Shown here: one piece after another, positions 1 to 9,231 of the stretch | Position numbering within the stretch: position 1 is the first letter of the stretch | Layout: every line of letters begins with the position of its first letter | Origin: Skeletonema tropicum | Lineage: Eukaryota; Bacillariophyta; Thalassiosirophyceae; Thalassiosirales; Thalassiosiraceae | Length of the DNA stretch: 64,000 nt | Direction of reading: 5' to 3' | Assembly (NCBI GenBank): GCA_037178625.1 | Contig: JAWZXG010000047.1 | Coordinates: 1 to 64,000, forward strand | Position numbers and translations under genes: made by a program | Notes under the pieces: model-generated | What the model saw: the letters and a program-made list of their open reading frames with translations, nothing else | Database searches by the model: none | Told to the model about the DNA's origin: nothing

Positions 1-1358
1 ATCTCTCACATACTTCTCATTGAGCACCTCACGGAGGCTTGCATCATGTTTGATAACGTCGCTGTACTTTCCACCCTCGGTCATTAGAGCCGCGACCAAT
101 CCACACACGTGGGGAGCAGCCATTGAAGTTCCTATGTATTGAGAAGAGAAGGAAGCATTGATAATATTAATATTGTGAGGTAATGCTTACAGTAATGGTA
201 ATGCAGCAAGAATGGATTGCTTGAACTGATACTGATAGATATCACCGGGAATTCAAACTTTATGCAAATGCAAACACTATCTACCATAAGCATAAGCATA
301 AGATCTCTCTAGACATAGACATAGTCAGACTTACCACTCATTTGATGAAGTCCTCCGCCGGGCTTGAAACTGTGGACGTCCACCCCGATACCCGCATAGT
401 CGACTTGAGCATTGCTGTTGGAAAACCATGCAGTTGGAAGACCCTTGTACTTGCCTACTGCTGCGATGCTGATGACCTCTGGCCTCATCGCAGGATAGCT
501 ATTCATGTGTTCATGGGAGCAGAAAAGGGCATAAGGGACGCAAGATGAAGCGTTAGATGATATGAAACTGTGAATGAGAATGAGTCCAATCGCAGTCGCG
601 CTGCAAACTTCTTACCTCCGTTCGTTTGTGAGAATATTGTCGTCTCCTTCGTTTCCAGCTGCGACGATCATAGGAACATTGTTCTCGTAAGCATATTTAA
701 CAGCGCGTCCGATTTCCCAGCTTGCAAATGGACCTCCAAGAGACATGTTGATCACATCGCATCCATCTTCCACAGCCTGTCTGATAGATCTTGCAATACT
801 GATATCTATTCCATTCCCTTCCGCACCAAATACACGATAATCGTAGATCTCTGCCTCAGGTGCCATCATGTGAATAGTGCCTGCTACATGAGTACCATGG
901 TCATCCTCAGATAGAGGAGTTCCATAGCGATGCCAAACTTGCTGCTTCACTTGACCATGAAAGCCGGTATGGTCAGCGTCGACTCCACTATCAATGACAG
1001 CCACACGTACACCTTTGCCGTTCAGGCCAGCGGTGCGAAGCTTATCGGCGCCAGTCAATTTGACGCCAAGAGGGAGGTTGTCGAAGAAGGCCTCGTCTTC
1101 GACGTCCATCTGCTCAGCGCTCGCTGGCTTCCTGACGACTTTGGGTCTCGAAATCGAGTCTTGACAATCGTCAACCATGAGGAGAGGCTGCGCAGTCGCA
1201 GTCGCAGTGCTCTCAACATTGGTATCAGCGCCGATGCTGACGAATAGTGCAGAGGAGCGAGAATGTGGAATCCTTGTAGGTACAGGTCCGAAGGCGAGAG
1301 CAGTGGGTGCTACTACTGCAGCAAGAGTAAGAGTGAGGGCGATGGGAGAGATCTTCAT
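1..1358 (-). CDS. Subtilisin-like serine protease, copy 1 (3' end cut by window)
   Basis: Exon 1 is 616-1358, intron 1 is 499-615, exon 2 is 335-498, intron 2 is 132-334, and exon 3 begins at 131 and runs off the window start before its stop codon. All visible coding sequence is undamaged and identical to the complete copies. The downstream spacer carries one extra T in the T-run near 1392-1396, upstream of the start codon on the minus strand. Confidence 0.9.
192..322. repeat. Doubled and tripled hexamers in intron 2
   Basis: Five perfect adjacent hexamer repeats lie within 131 bp: GTAATG (192-203), ACTGAT (225-236), ATGCAA (262-273), CATAAG three times (285-302) and AGACAT (311-322). The same set is found in intron 2 of the other copies apart from small indels. 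Confidence 0.9.
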
Positions 1359-1420
1359 GTTCTTGTTCTTGTTTATGTTAGTTTAAGTATATTTTTGTTT
1401 GTTTGATAAATTTTATGAGA
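1359..1420 (-). promoter_or_regulatory. Putative core promoter and leader of copy 1
   Basis: Upstream of the start codon the minus strand is A-rich with little G: a GAACAA-type doubled hexamer touches the ATG, an AAATATACTTAAA stretch lies at 1382-1394, and ATAAAATTTATC lies at 1405-1416. The second is the better-spaced TATA-like candidate, allowing a short leader. A CTAAC followed by CAAG near the ATG could also serve as a trans-splice acceptor in lineages that use one. Neither is proven. Confidence 0.35.
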
Positions 1421-1461
1421 GATGGTCATTGCCTTTTGCTTTTGCGGCGCTCTTTAAACAA

Positions 1462-1480
1462 GATCTTGATATCCAAGATC
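1462..1480. other. Inverted repeat GATCTTG / CAAGATC
   Basis: A perfect 7-bp stem (1462-1468 with 1474-1480) encloses a 5-nt loop and abuts the first 17-mer direct repeat, about 105-120 bp upstream of the start codon. It is repeated in the spacers; copy 11's spacer has an extra AAAC insertion just before it. It is a candidate operator-like element for a dimeric factor; function not shown. Confidence 0.5.
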
Positions 1481-1541
1481 AGCTGTGTCGTACATCTTGA
1501 GCCAAGACCACATACTTACAGTTACAGCTGTGTCGTACATC
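1480..1541. repeat. Direct repeat of CAGCTGTGTCGTACATC in the upstream region
   Basis: The same 17-mer occurs at 1480-1496 and 1525-1541, starts 45 bp apart, about 120-185 bp upstream of the protease start codon. It is present in every spacer. Each copy contains CAGCTG. Its position suggests a transcription-factor site or an old local duplication; the sequence alone cannot decide. Confidence 0.7.
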
Positions 1542-1571
1542 GCTGATTGATCTTGGTACAGCAAGTAGCCA

Positions 1572-1587
1572 GAAAGCTTCAGCTTTC
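1572..1587. other. Inverted repeat GAAAGCT-TC-AGCTTTC
   Basis: A 7-bp stem with a 2-nt centre, followed by a further AGCTGTCAGGTGTCAG stretch with a doubled GTCAG. Present in each spacer. Too short to be a terminator by itself; may be a protein-binding palindrome. Confidence 0.45.
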
Positions 1588-1667
1588 AGCTGTCAGGTGT
1601 CAGAATCTTTGTCCACATAGGTACTTACGAAGGAGTCAGTACAAAGGCAATCTGGCTTCAACTTCAA

Positions 1668-1821
1668 CAAGGTACCTTGCTTCTCTACCACAGATAACGC
1701 AGGTACAACGCGAATGACTTCTATGTGATCTATCGAGCACCTTGCTTCTACCAGAAGATAAAATGATCGATGTGAATTCTACTATTGTACCGAGCAGCTT
1801 GCTTCTCCACGAGAAAGCAAG
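1668..1821. repeat. Three CTTGCTTCT motifs with associated palindromes
   Basis: CTTGCTTCT occurs at 1676-1684, 1741-1749 and 1798-1806 (spacing 65 and 57 bp), each with self-complementary sequence: CAAGGTACCTTG (1668-1679, a perfect 12-bp palindrome) overlaps the first, CTTCT-ACC-AGAAG (1745-1757) overlaps the second, and CTTGCTTCTC-CAC-GAGAAAGCAAG (1798-1821, one bulge) contains the third. The arrangement recurs in every spacer. It looks like a degenerate local repeat or a clustered binding-site module. Confidence 0.55.
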
Positions 1822-1851
1822 TGATACATACTGAAAGAGCAGATGGCAGAT

Positions 1852-2222
1852 GGTATTGGTATTGGTATTGGTACTGGTACGCTCAAGCTCAAGCAAATAT
1901 GTGATCACTGTTGAAGAGAAAGCACGTAAGCAGAAGTATGTATTGTATGCAGTACAAGTACAAGGGAGAGATTGGAAACATAGTGTGATCTCACTTGCAA
2001 TGCAATAAATGTGGCAATGTGGATTCAAGTTCAAGATCAGATTCGGATTCGGAAGATAGCAACTTATCTATTTTATCCGGATTGACGGTCAAGTTAATCT
2101 GACAGCATTGTACTGCTTACTACACTTTCACTTTCAGCTTTGACCTTTTGCTTTTGGAATCATCACATTCATATACATATACCAAGAGGAAGGAGAGGAC
2201 ACATCTCGATCTCGATCTCAAT
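1852..2222. repeat. Cluster of perfect doubled and tripled hexamers in the spacer
   Basis: Adjacent perfect copies are seen of GGTATT (x3, 1852-1869, then GGTACT), GCTCAA (1881-1892), GTACAA (1952-1963), TTCAAG (2024-2035), GATTCG (2040-2051), ACTTTC (2124-2135), CTTTTG (2145-2156), ATATAC (2171-2182) and CTCGAT (2205-2216, then CTCAAT). Further ones lie at 1359-1370 (GTTCTT), 1433-1444 (CTTTTG) and 1656-1667 (CTTCAA). Confidence 0.9.
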
Positions 2223-3690
2223 CAAGGTGCAAGTGCAGCTTTATCGCTGCCCAAAAACCAATCATCCTCAGACTCATCAAGAAAAGTAAGGAATCCAAGC
2301 CCAGTCTCATTGTCAGGTCCTTTCACACCGATATCTCTCACATACTTCTCATTGAGCACCTCACGGAGGCTTGCATCATGTTTGATAACGTCGCTGTACT
2401 TTCCACCCTCGGTCATTAGAGCCGCGACCAATCCACACACGTGGGGAGCAGCCATTGAAGTTCCTATGTATTGAGAAGAGAAGGAAGCATTGATAATATT
2501 AATATTGTGAGGTAATGCTTACAGTAATGGTAATGCAGCAAGAATGGATTGCTTGAACTGATACTGATAGATATCACCGGGAATTCAAACTTTATGCAAA
2601 TGCAAACACTATCTACCATAAGCATAAGCATAAGATCTCTCTAGACATAGACATAGTCAGACTTACCACTCATTTGATGAAGTCCTCCGCCGGGCTTGAA
2701 ACTGTGGACGTCCACCCCGATACCCGCATAGTCGACTTGAGCATTGCTGTTGGAAAACCATGCAGTTGGAAGACCCTTGTACTTGCCTACTGCTGCGATG
2801 CTGATGACCTCTGGCCTCATCGCAGGATAGCTATTCATGTGTTCATGGGAGCAGAAAAGGGCATAAGGGACGCAAGATGAAGCGTTAGATGATATGAAAC
2901 TGTGAATGAGAATGAGTCCAATCGCAGTCGCGCTGCAAACTTCTTACCTCCGTTCGTTTGTGAGAATATTGTCGTCTCCTTCGTTTCCAGCTGCGACGAT
3001 CATAGGAACATTGTTCTCGTAAGCATATTTAACAGCGCGTCCGATTTCCCAGCTTGCAAATGGACCTCCAAGAGACATGTTGATCACATCGCATCCATCT
3101 TCCACAGCCTGTCTGATAGATCTTGCAATACTGATATCTATTCCATTCCCTTCCGCACCAAATACACGATAATCGTAGATCTCTGCCTCAGGTGCCATCA
3201 TGTGAATAGTGCCTGCTACATGAGTACCATGGTCATCCTCAGATAGAGGAGTTCCATAGCGATGCCAAACTTGCTGCTTCACTTGACCATGAAAGCCGGT
3301 ATGGTCAGCGTCGACTCCACTATCAATGACAGCCACACGTACACCTTTGCCGTTCAGGCCAGCGGTGCGAAGCTTATCGGCGCCAGTCAATTTGACGCCA
3401 AGAGGGAGGTTGTCGAAGAAGGCCTCGTCTTCGACGTCCATCTGCTCAGCGCTCGCTGGCTTCCTGACGACTTTGGGTCTCGAAATCGAGTCTTGACAAT
3501 CGTCAACCATGAGGAGAGGCTGCGCAGTCGCAGTCGCAGTGCTCTCAACATTGGTATCAGCGCCGATGCTGACGAATAGTGCAGAGGAGCGAGAATGTGG
3601 AATCCTTGTAGGTACAGGTCCGAAGGCGAGAGCAGTGGGTGCTACTACTGCAGCAAGAGTAAGAGTGAGGGCGATGGGAGAGATCTTCAT
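2222..3690 (-). CDS. Plastid-type presequence subtilisin-like serine protease, copy 2 (reference copy)
   Basis: The spliced gene (exons 2948-3690, 2667-2830, 2222-2463) encodes 382 residues. The start was chosen because it opens a signal peptide directly after an A-rich leader with A at -3. Residues 1-22 form a hydrophobic signal ending in ALA. FGPVPT then begins a Ser/Arg/Pro-rich stretch like a diatom plastid transit peptide. The S8 catalytic domain spans roughly residues 97-361: Asp123 in VAVIDSGVD, His154 in [10 protein letters not shown], the substrate-groove motif SLGGP at 206-210, oxyanion Asn236 in AAGNEG, and Ser305 in GTSMAAPH. A short acidic tail (LDESEDDW) follows. The catalytic core is compact, close to bacterial subtilisin in length. 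Residues 23-96 do not look like a standard I9 inhibitor propeptide. The expected role is endoproteolysis. Plastid location is inferred from the presequence; secretion is the alternative. Substrate unknown. Confidence 0.93.
2464..2666 (-). other. Intron 2 of the protease gene (copy 2; same in all copies)
   Basis: The donor is GTAAGT after ATGAGTG and the acceptor is CAATACATAG before GAACTTCAATG. The intron is 203 nt, phase 1, and splits the Gly303 codon two residues before the catalytic Ser305. Joining gives MSG-TSMAAPH, the canonical serine motif, which supports both sites. The intron is AT-rich, holds the 12-bp palindrome AATATTAATATT, and carries five doubled or tripled hexamers (GTAATG, ACTGAT, ATGCAA, CATAAG x3, AGACAT as read on the plus strand). 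Confidence 0.9.
2831..2947 (-). other. Intron 1 of the protease gene (copy 2; same in all copies)
   Basis: On the minus strand the intron begins GTAAGA after ...CGGAG and ends ATGAATAG before CTATCCTGCG; it is 117 nt and phase 2. Splicing joins AG to C to make Ser248 and restores the subtilase sequence NERSYPAM. Without splicing, a TAA stop follows two codons after Glu246. A possible branch point is ATCTAACG, about 52 nt from the acceptor, followed by a C/T-rich stretch. An alternative acceptor (TCACAG) lies upstream, but the family-like SYPA join supports the one chosen. Confidence 0.88.
3625..3690 (-). other. Signal peptide with ALA-FGP plastid-type cleavage junction (copy 2)
   Basis: Residues 1-22 consist of a Lys-containing start, a Leu/Ala/Val-rich hydrophobic core and a PTALA end, fitting signal peptidase rules. 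The next residue is Phe, followed by Gly-Pro-Val-Pro and then Arg, His and several Ser, with no acidic residue until Asp45. In diatoms and other algae with complex red plastids, Phe at +1 after signal cleavage is the known import determinant (ASAFAP-type motif). All copies carry this region; copy 24 has a frameshift exactly here. Confidence 0.75.
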
Positions 3691-4551
3691 GTTCTTGTTC
3701 TTGTTTATGTTAGTTTAAGTATATTTTGTTTGTTTGATAAATTTTATGAGAGATGGTCATTGCCTTTTGCTTTTGCGGCGCTCTTTAAACAAGATCTTGA
3801 TATCCAAGATCAGCTGTGTCGTACATCTTGAGCCAAGACCACATACTTACAGTTACAGCTGTGTCGTACATCGCTGATTGATCTTGGTACAGCAAGTAGC
3901 CAGAAAGCTTCAGCTTTCAGCTGTCAGGTGTCAGAATCTTTGTCCACATAGGTACTTACGAAGGAGTCAGTACAAAGGCAATCTGGCTTCAACTTCAACA
4001 AGGTACCTTGCTTCTCTACCACAGATAACGCAGGTACAACGCGAATGACTTCTATGTGATCTATCGAGCACCTTGCTTCTACCAGAAGATAAAATGATCG
4101 ATGTGAATTCTACTATTGTACCGAGCAGCTTGCTTCTCCACGAGAAAGCAAGTGATACATACTGAAAGAGCAGATGGCAGATGGTATTGGTATTGGTATT
4201 GTACTGGTACGCTCAAGCTCAAGCAAATATGTGATCACTGTTGAAGAGAAAGCACGTAAGCAGAAGTATGTATTGTATGCAGTACAAGTACAAGGGAGAG
4301 ATTGGAAACATAGTGTGATCTCACTTGCAATGCAATAAATGTGGCAATGTGGATTCAAGTTCAAGATCAGATTCGGATTCGGAAGATAGCAACTTATCTA
4401 TTTTATCCGGATTGACGGTCAAGTTAATCTGACAGCATTGTACTGCTTACTACACTTTCACTTTCAGCTTTGACCTTTTGCTTTTGGAATCATCACATTC
4501 ATATACATATACCAAGAGGAAGGAGAGGACACATCTCGATCTCGATCTCAA

Positions 4552-6020
4552 TCAAGGTGCAAGTGCAGCTTTATCGCTGCCCAAAAACCAATCATCCTCA
4601 GACTCATCAAGAAAAGTAAGGAATCCAAGCCCAGTCTCATTGTCAGGTCCTTTCACACCGATATCTCTCACATACTTCTCATTGAGCACCTCACGGAGGC
4701 TTGCATCATGTTTGATAACGTCGCTGTACTTTCCACCCTCGGTCATTAGAGCCGCGACCAATCCACACACGTGGGGAGCAGCCATTGAAGTTCCTATGTA
4801 TTGAGAAGAGAAGGAAGCATTGATAATATTAATATTGTGAGGTAATGCTTACAGTAATGGTAATGCAGCAAGAATGGATTGCTTGAACTGATACTGATAG
4901 ATATCACCGGGAATTCAAACTTTATGCAAATGCAAACACTATCTACCATAAGCATAAGCATAAGATCTCTCTAGACATAGACATAGTCAGACTTACCACT
5001 CATTTGATGAAGTCCTCCGCCGGGCTTGAAACTGTGGACGTCCACCCCGATACCCGCATAGTCGACTTGAGCATTGCTGTTGGAAAACCATGCAGTTGGA
5101 AGACCCTTGTACTTGCCTACTGCTGCGATGCTGATGACCTCTGGCCTCATCGCAGGATAGCTATTCATGTGTTCATGGGAGCAGAAAAGGGCATAAGGGA
5201 CGCAAGATGAAGCGTTAGATGATATGAAACTGTGAATGAGAATGAGTCCAATCGCAGTCGCGCTGCAAACTTCTTACCTCCGTTCGTTTGTGAGAATATT
5301 GTCGTCTCCTTCGTTTCCAGCTGCGACGATCATAGGAACATTGTTCTCGTAAGCATATTTAACAGCGCGTCCGATTTCCCAGCTTGCAAATGGACCTCCA
5401 AGAGACATGTTGATCACATCGCATCCATCTTCCACAGCCTGTCTGATAGATCTTGCAATACTGATATCTATTCCATTCCCTTCCGCACCAAATACACGAT
5501 AATCGTAGATCTCTGCCTCAGGTGCCATCATGTGAATAGTGCCTGCTACATGAGTACCATGGTCATCCTCAGATAGAGGAGTTCCATAGCGATGCCAAAC
5601 TTGCTGCTTCACTTGACCATGAAAGCCGGTATGGTCAGCGTCGACTCCACTATCAATGACAGCCACACGTACACCTTTGCCGTTCAGGCCAGCGGTGCGA
5701 AGCTTATCGGCGCCAGTCAATTTGACGCCAAGAGGGAGGTTGTCGAAGAAGGCCTCGTCTTCGACGTCCATCTGCTCAGCGCTCGCTGGCTTCCTGACGA
5801 CTTTGGGTCTCGAAATCGAGTCTTGACAATCGTCAACCATGAGGAGAGGCTGCGCAGTCGCAGTCGCAGTGCTCTCAACATTGGTATCAGCGCCGATGCT
5901 GACGAATAGTGCAGAGGAGCGAGAATGTGGAATCCTTGTAGGTACAGGTCCGAAGGCGAGAGCAGTGGGTGCTACTACTGCAGCAAGAGTAAGAGTGAGG
6001 GCGATGGGAGAGATCTTCAT
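4552..6020 (-). CDS. Subtilisin-like serine protease, copy 3
   Basis: Exons 5278-6020, 4997-5160 and 4552-4793 are all intact and encode the same 382 residues as copy 2. The spacer to its left (3691-4551) lacks one G in the GGTATT run near 4200. Confidence 0.92.
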
Positions 6021-6884
6021 GTTCTTGTTCTTGTTTATGTTAGTTTAAGTATATTTTGTTTGTTTGATAAATTTTATGAGAGATGGTCATTGCCTTTTGC
6101 TTTTGCGGCGCTCTTTAAACAAGATCTTGATATCCAAGATCAGCTGTGTCGTACATCTTGAGCCAAGACCACATACTTACAGTTACAGCTGTGTCGTACA
6201 TCGCTGATTGATTCTTGGTACAGCAAGTAGCCAGAAAGCTTCAGCTTTCAGCTGTCAAGGTGTCAGAATCTTTGTCCACATAGGTACTTACGAAGGAGTC
6301 AGTACAAAGGCAATCTGGCTTCAACTTCAACAAGGTACCTTGCTTCTCTACCACAGATAACGCAGGTACAACGCGAATGACTTCTATGTGATCTATCGAG
6401 CACCTTGCTTCTACCAGAAGATAAAATGATCGATGTGAATTCTACTATTGTACCGAGCAGCTTGCTTCTCCACGGAGAAAGCAAGTGATACATACTGAAA
6501 GAGCAGATGGCAGATGGTATTGGTATTGGTATTGGTACTGGTACGCTCAAGCTCAAGCAAATATGTGATCACTGTTGAAGAGAAAGCACGTAAGCAGAAG
6601 TATGTATTGTATGCAGTACAAGTACAAGGGAGAATTGGAAACATAGTGTGATCTCACTTGCAATGCAATAAATGTGGCAATGTGGATTCAAGTTCAAGAT
6701 CAGATTCGGATTCGGAAGATAGCAACTTATCTATTTTATCCGGATTGACGGTCAAGTTAATCTGACAGCATTGTACTGCTTACTACACTTTCACTTTCAG
6801 CTTTGACCTTTTGCTTTTGGAATCATCACATTCATATACATATACCAAGAGGAAGGAGAGGACACATCTCGATCTCGATCTCAA

Positions 6885-8367
6885 TCAAGGTGCAAGTGCA
6901 GCTTTATCGCTGCCCAAAAACCAATCATCCTCAGACTCATCAAGAAAAGTAAGGAATCCAAGCCCAGTCTCATTGTCAGGTCCTTTCACACCGATATCTC
7001 TCACATACTTCTCATTGAGCACCTCACGGAGGCTTGCATCATGTTTGATAACGTCGCTGTACTTTCCACCCTCGGTCATTAGAGCCGCGACCAATCCACA
7101 CACGTGGGGAGCAGCCATTGAAGTTCCTATGTATTGAGAAGAGAAGGAAGCATTGATAATATTAATATTGTGAGGTAATGCTTACAGTAAAATGGTAATG
7201 CAGCAAGAATGGATTGCTTGAACTGATACTGATAGATATCACCGGGAATTCAAACTTTATGCAAATGCAAACACTATCTACCATAAGCATAAGCATAAGA
7301 TCTCTCTAGACATAGACATAGTCAGGACTTACCACTCATTTGATGAAGTCCTCCGCCGGGCTTGAAACTGTGGACGTCCACCCCGATACCCGCATAGTCG
7401 ACTTGGAGCATTGCTGTTGGAAAACCATGCAGTTGGAAGACCCTTGTACCTTGCCTACTGCTGCGATGCTGATGACCTCTGGCCTCATCGCAGGATAGCT
7501 ATTCATGTGTTCATGGGAGCAGAAAAGGGCATAAGGGACGCAAGATGAAGCGTTAGATGATATGAAACTGTGAATGAGAATGAGTCCAATCGCAGTCGCG
7601 CTGCAAACTTCTTACCTCCGTTCGTTTGTGAGAATATTGTCGTCTCCTTCGTTTCCAGCTGCGACGATCATAGGAACACATTGTTCTCGTAAGCATTATT
7701 TAACAGCGCGTCCGATTTCCCAGCTTGCAAATGGACCTCCAAGAGAGACATGTTGATCACATCGCATCCATCTTCCACAGCCTGTCTGATAGATCTTGCA
7801 ATACTGATATCTATTCCATTCCCTTCCGCACCAAATACACGATAATCGTAGATCTCTGCCTCAGGTGCCATCATGTGAATAGTGCCTGCTACATGAGTAC
7901 CATGGTCATCCTCAGATAGAGGAAGTTCCATAGCGATGCCAAACTTGCTGCTTCACTTGACCATGAAAGCCGGTATGGTCAGCGTCGACTCCACTATCAA
8001 TGACAGCCACACGTACACCTTTGCCGTTCAGGCCAGCGGTGCGAAGCTTATCGGCGCCAGTCAATTTGACGCCAAGAGGGAGGTTGTCGAAGAAGGCCTC
8101 GTCTTCGACGTCCATCTGCTCAGCGCTCGCTGGCTTCCTGACGACTTTGGGTCTCGAAATCGAGTCTTGACAAATCGTCAACCATGAGGAGAGGCTGCGG
8201 CAGTCGCAGTCGCAGTGCTCTCAACATTGGTATCAGCGCCGATGCTGACGAATAGTGCAGAGGAAGCGAGAATGTGGAATCCTTGTAGGTACAGGTCCGA
8301 AGGCGAGAGCAGTGGGTGCTACTACTGCAGCAAGAGTAAGAGTGAGGGCGATGGGAGAGATCTTCAT
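6885..8367 (-). pseudogene. Subtilase copy 4, multiply frameshifted
   Basis: Exon 3 (6885-7126) is intact. Exon 2 (7333-7498, +2 nt) has single-base insertions near 7406 and 7450. Exon 1 (7616-8367, +9 nt) has short insertions near 7677, 7697, 7746, 7924, 8173, 8200 and 8265. The frame is lost many times over. All changes duplicate neighbouring bases, with no substitutions, which resembles uncorrected sequencing error more than natural decay. Confidence 0.8.
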
Positions 8368-9231
8368 GTTCTTGTTCTTGTTTATGTTAGTTTAAGTATA
8401 TTTTGTTTGTTTGATAAATTTTATGAGAGATGGTCATTGCCTTTTGCTTTTGCGGCGCTCTTTAAACAAGATCTTGATATCCAAGATCAGCTGTGTCGTA
8501 CATCTTGAGCCAAGACCACATACTTACAGTTACAGCTGTGTCGTACATCGCTGATTGATCTTGGTACAGCAAGTAGCCAGAAAGCTTCAGCTTTCAGCTG
8601 TCAGGTGTCAGAATCTTTGTCCACATAGGTACTTACGAAGGAGTCAGTACAAAGGCAATCTGGCTTCAACTTCAACAAGGTACCTTGCTTCTCTACCACA
8701 GATAACGCAGGTACAACGCGAATGACTTCTATGTGATCTATCGAGCACCTTGCTTCTACCAGAAGATAAAATGATCGATGTGAATTCTACTATTGTACCG
8801 AGCAGCTTGCTTCTCCACGAGAAAGCAAGTGATACATACTGAAAGAGCAGATGGCAGATGGTATTGGTATTGGTATTGGTACTGGTACGCTCAAGCTCAA
8901 GCAAATATGTGATCACTGTTTGAAGAGAAAGCACGTAAGCAGAAGTATGTATTGTATGCAGTACAAGTACAAGGGAGAGATTGGAAACATAGTGTGATCT
9001 CACTTGCAATGCAATAAATGTGGCAATGTGGATTCAAGTTCAAGATCAGATTCGGATTCGGAAGATAGCAACTTATCTATTTTATCCGGATTGACGGTCA
9101 AGTTAATCTGACAGCATTGTACTGCTTACTACACCTTTCACTTTCAGCTTTGACCTTTTGCTTTTGGAATCATCACATTCATATACATATACCAAGAGGA
9201 AGGAGAGGACACATCTCGATCTCGATCTCAA

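Larger units (their letters stand above)
1359..2221. promoter_or_regulatory. Spacer between protease copies (3' flank of one gene plus promoter of the next)
   Basis: This is the first of 27 equivalent spacers (canonical length 862 bp). The others are 3691-4551, 6021-6884, 8368-9231, 10710-11571, 13041-13903, 15373-16236, 17714-18577, 20061-20930, 22407-23276, 24755-25628, 27109-27970, 29440-30301, 31771-32632, 34104-34965, 36435-37296, 38768-39629, 41099-41964, 43439-44303, 45776-46640, 48110-48971, 50442-51303, 52773-53634, 55105-55966, 57435-58295, 59767-60628 and 62098-62959. Each must hold the 3' UTR and poly(A) site of the copy to its right and the promoter of the copy to its left. I see no convincing second gene. 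It carries many 6-bp duplications, a doubled 17-mer and several hairpins, listed separately. Confidence 0.75.

Noticed and set aside
163..174. AATATTAATATT palindrome as a replication or attachment site
   Set aside because: It sits inside AT-rich intron 2 near the acceptor with no associated elements; simple AT palindromes are common in introns.
262..269. ATGCAAAT octamer (POU-type site) in intron 2
   Set aside because: It is produced by the doubled ATGCAA hexamer, and POU factors are not expected in algae.
309..506. Separate 65-residue protein starting MNSYPAM
   Set aside because: It is exon 2 read into both introns. The splice sites join it in frame to exons 1 and 3 and complete the subtilase fold, so it is not an independent gene.
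1636..2034. Minus-strand 132-codon open frame in the spacer, present in most units
   Set aside because: It has no recognisable domain, runs through hexamer repeats (an Asn-Thr run from GGTATT), and its frame breaks or changes ends in several copies (3, 4, 9, 10, 12, 20). Identity between copies is no evidence of coding here, because the whole unit is identical.
2148..2474. Plus-strand open frames opposite the protease (108, 114, 105, 69 and 78 codons per unit)
   Set aside because: They lie antisense to exons or cross splice sites and have no family resemblance; they are shadows of the protease reading frame and its flank.
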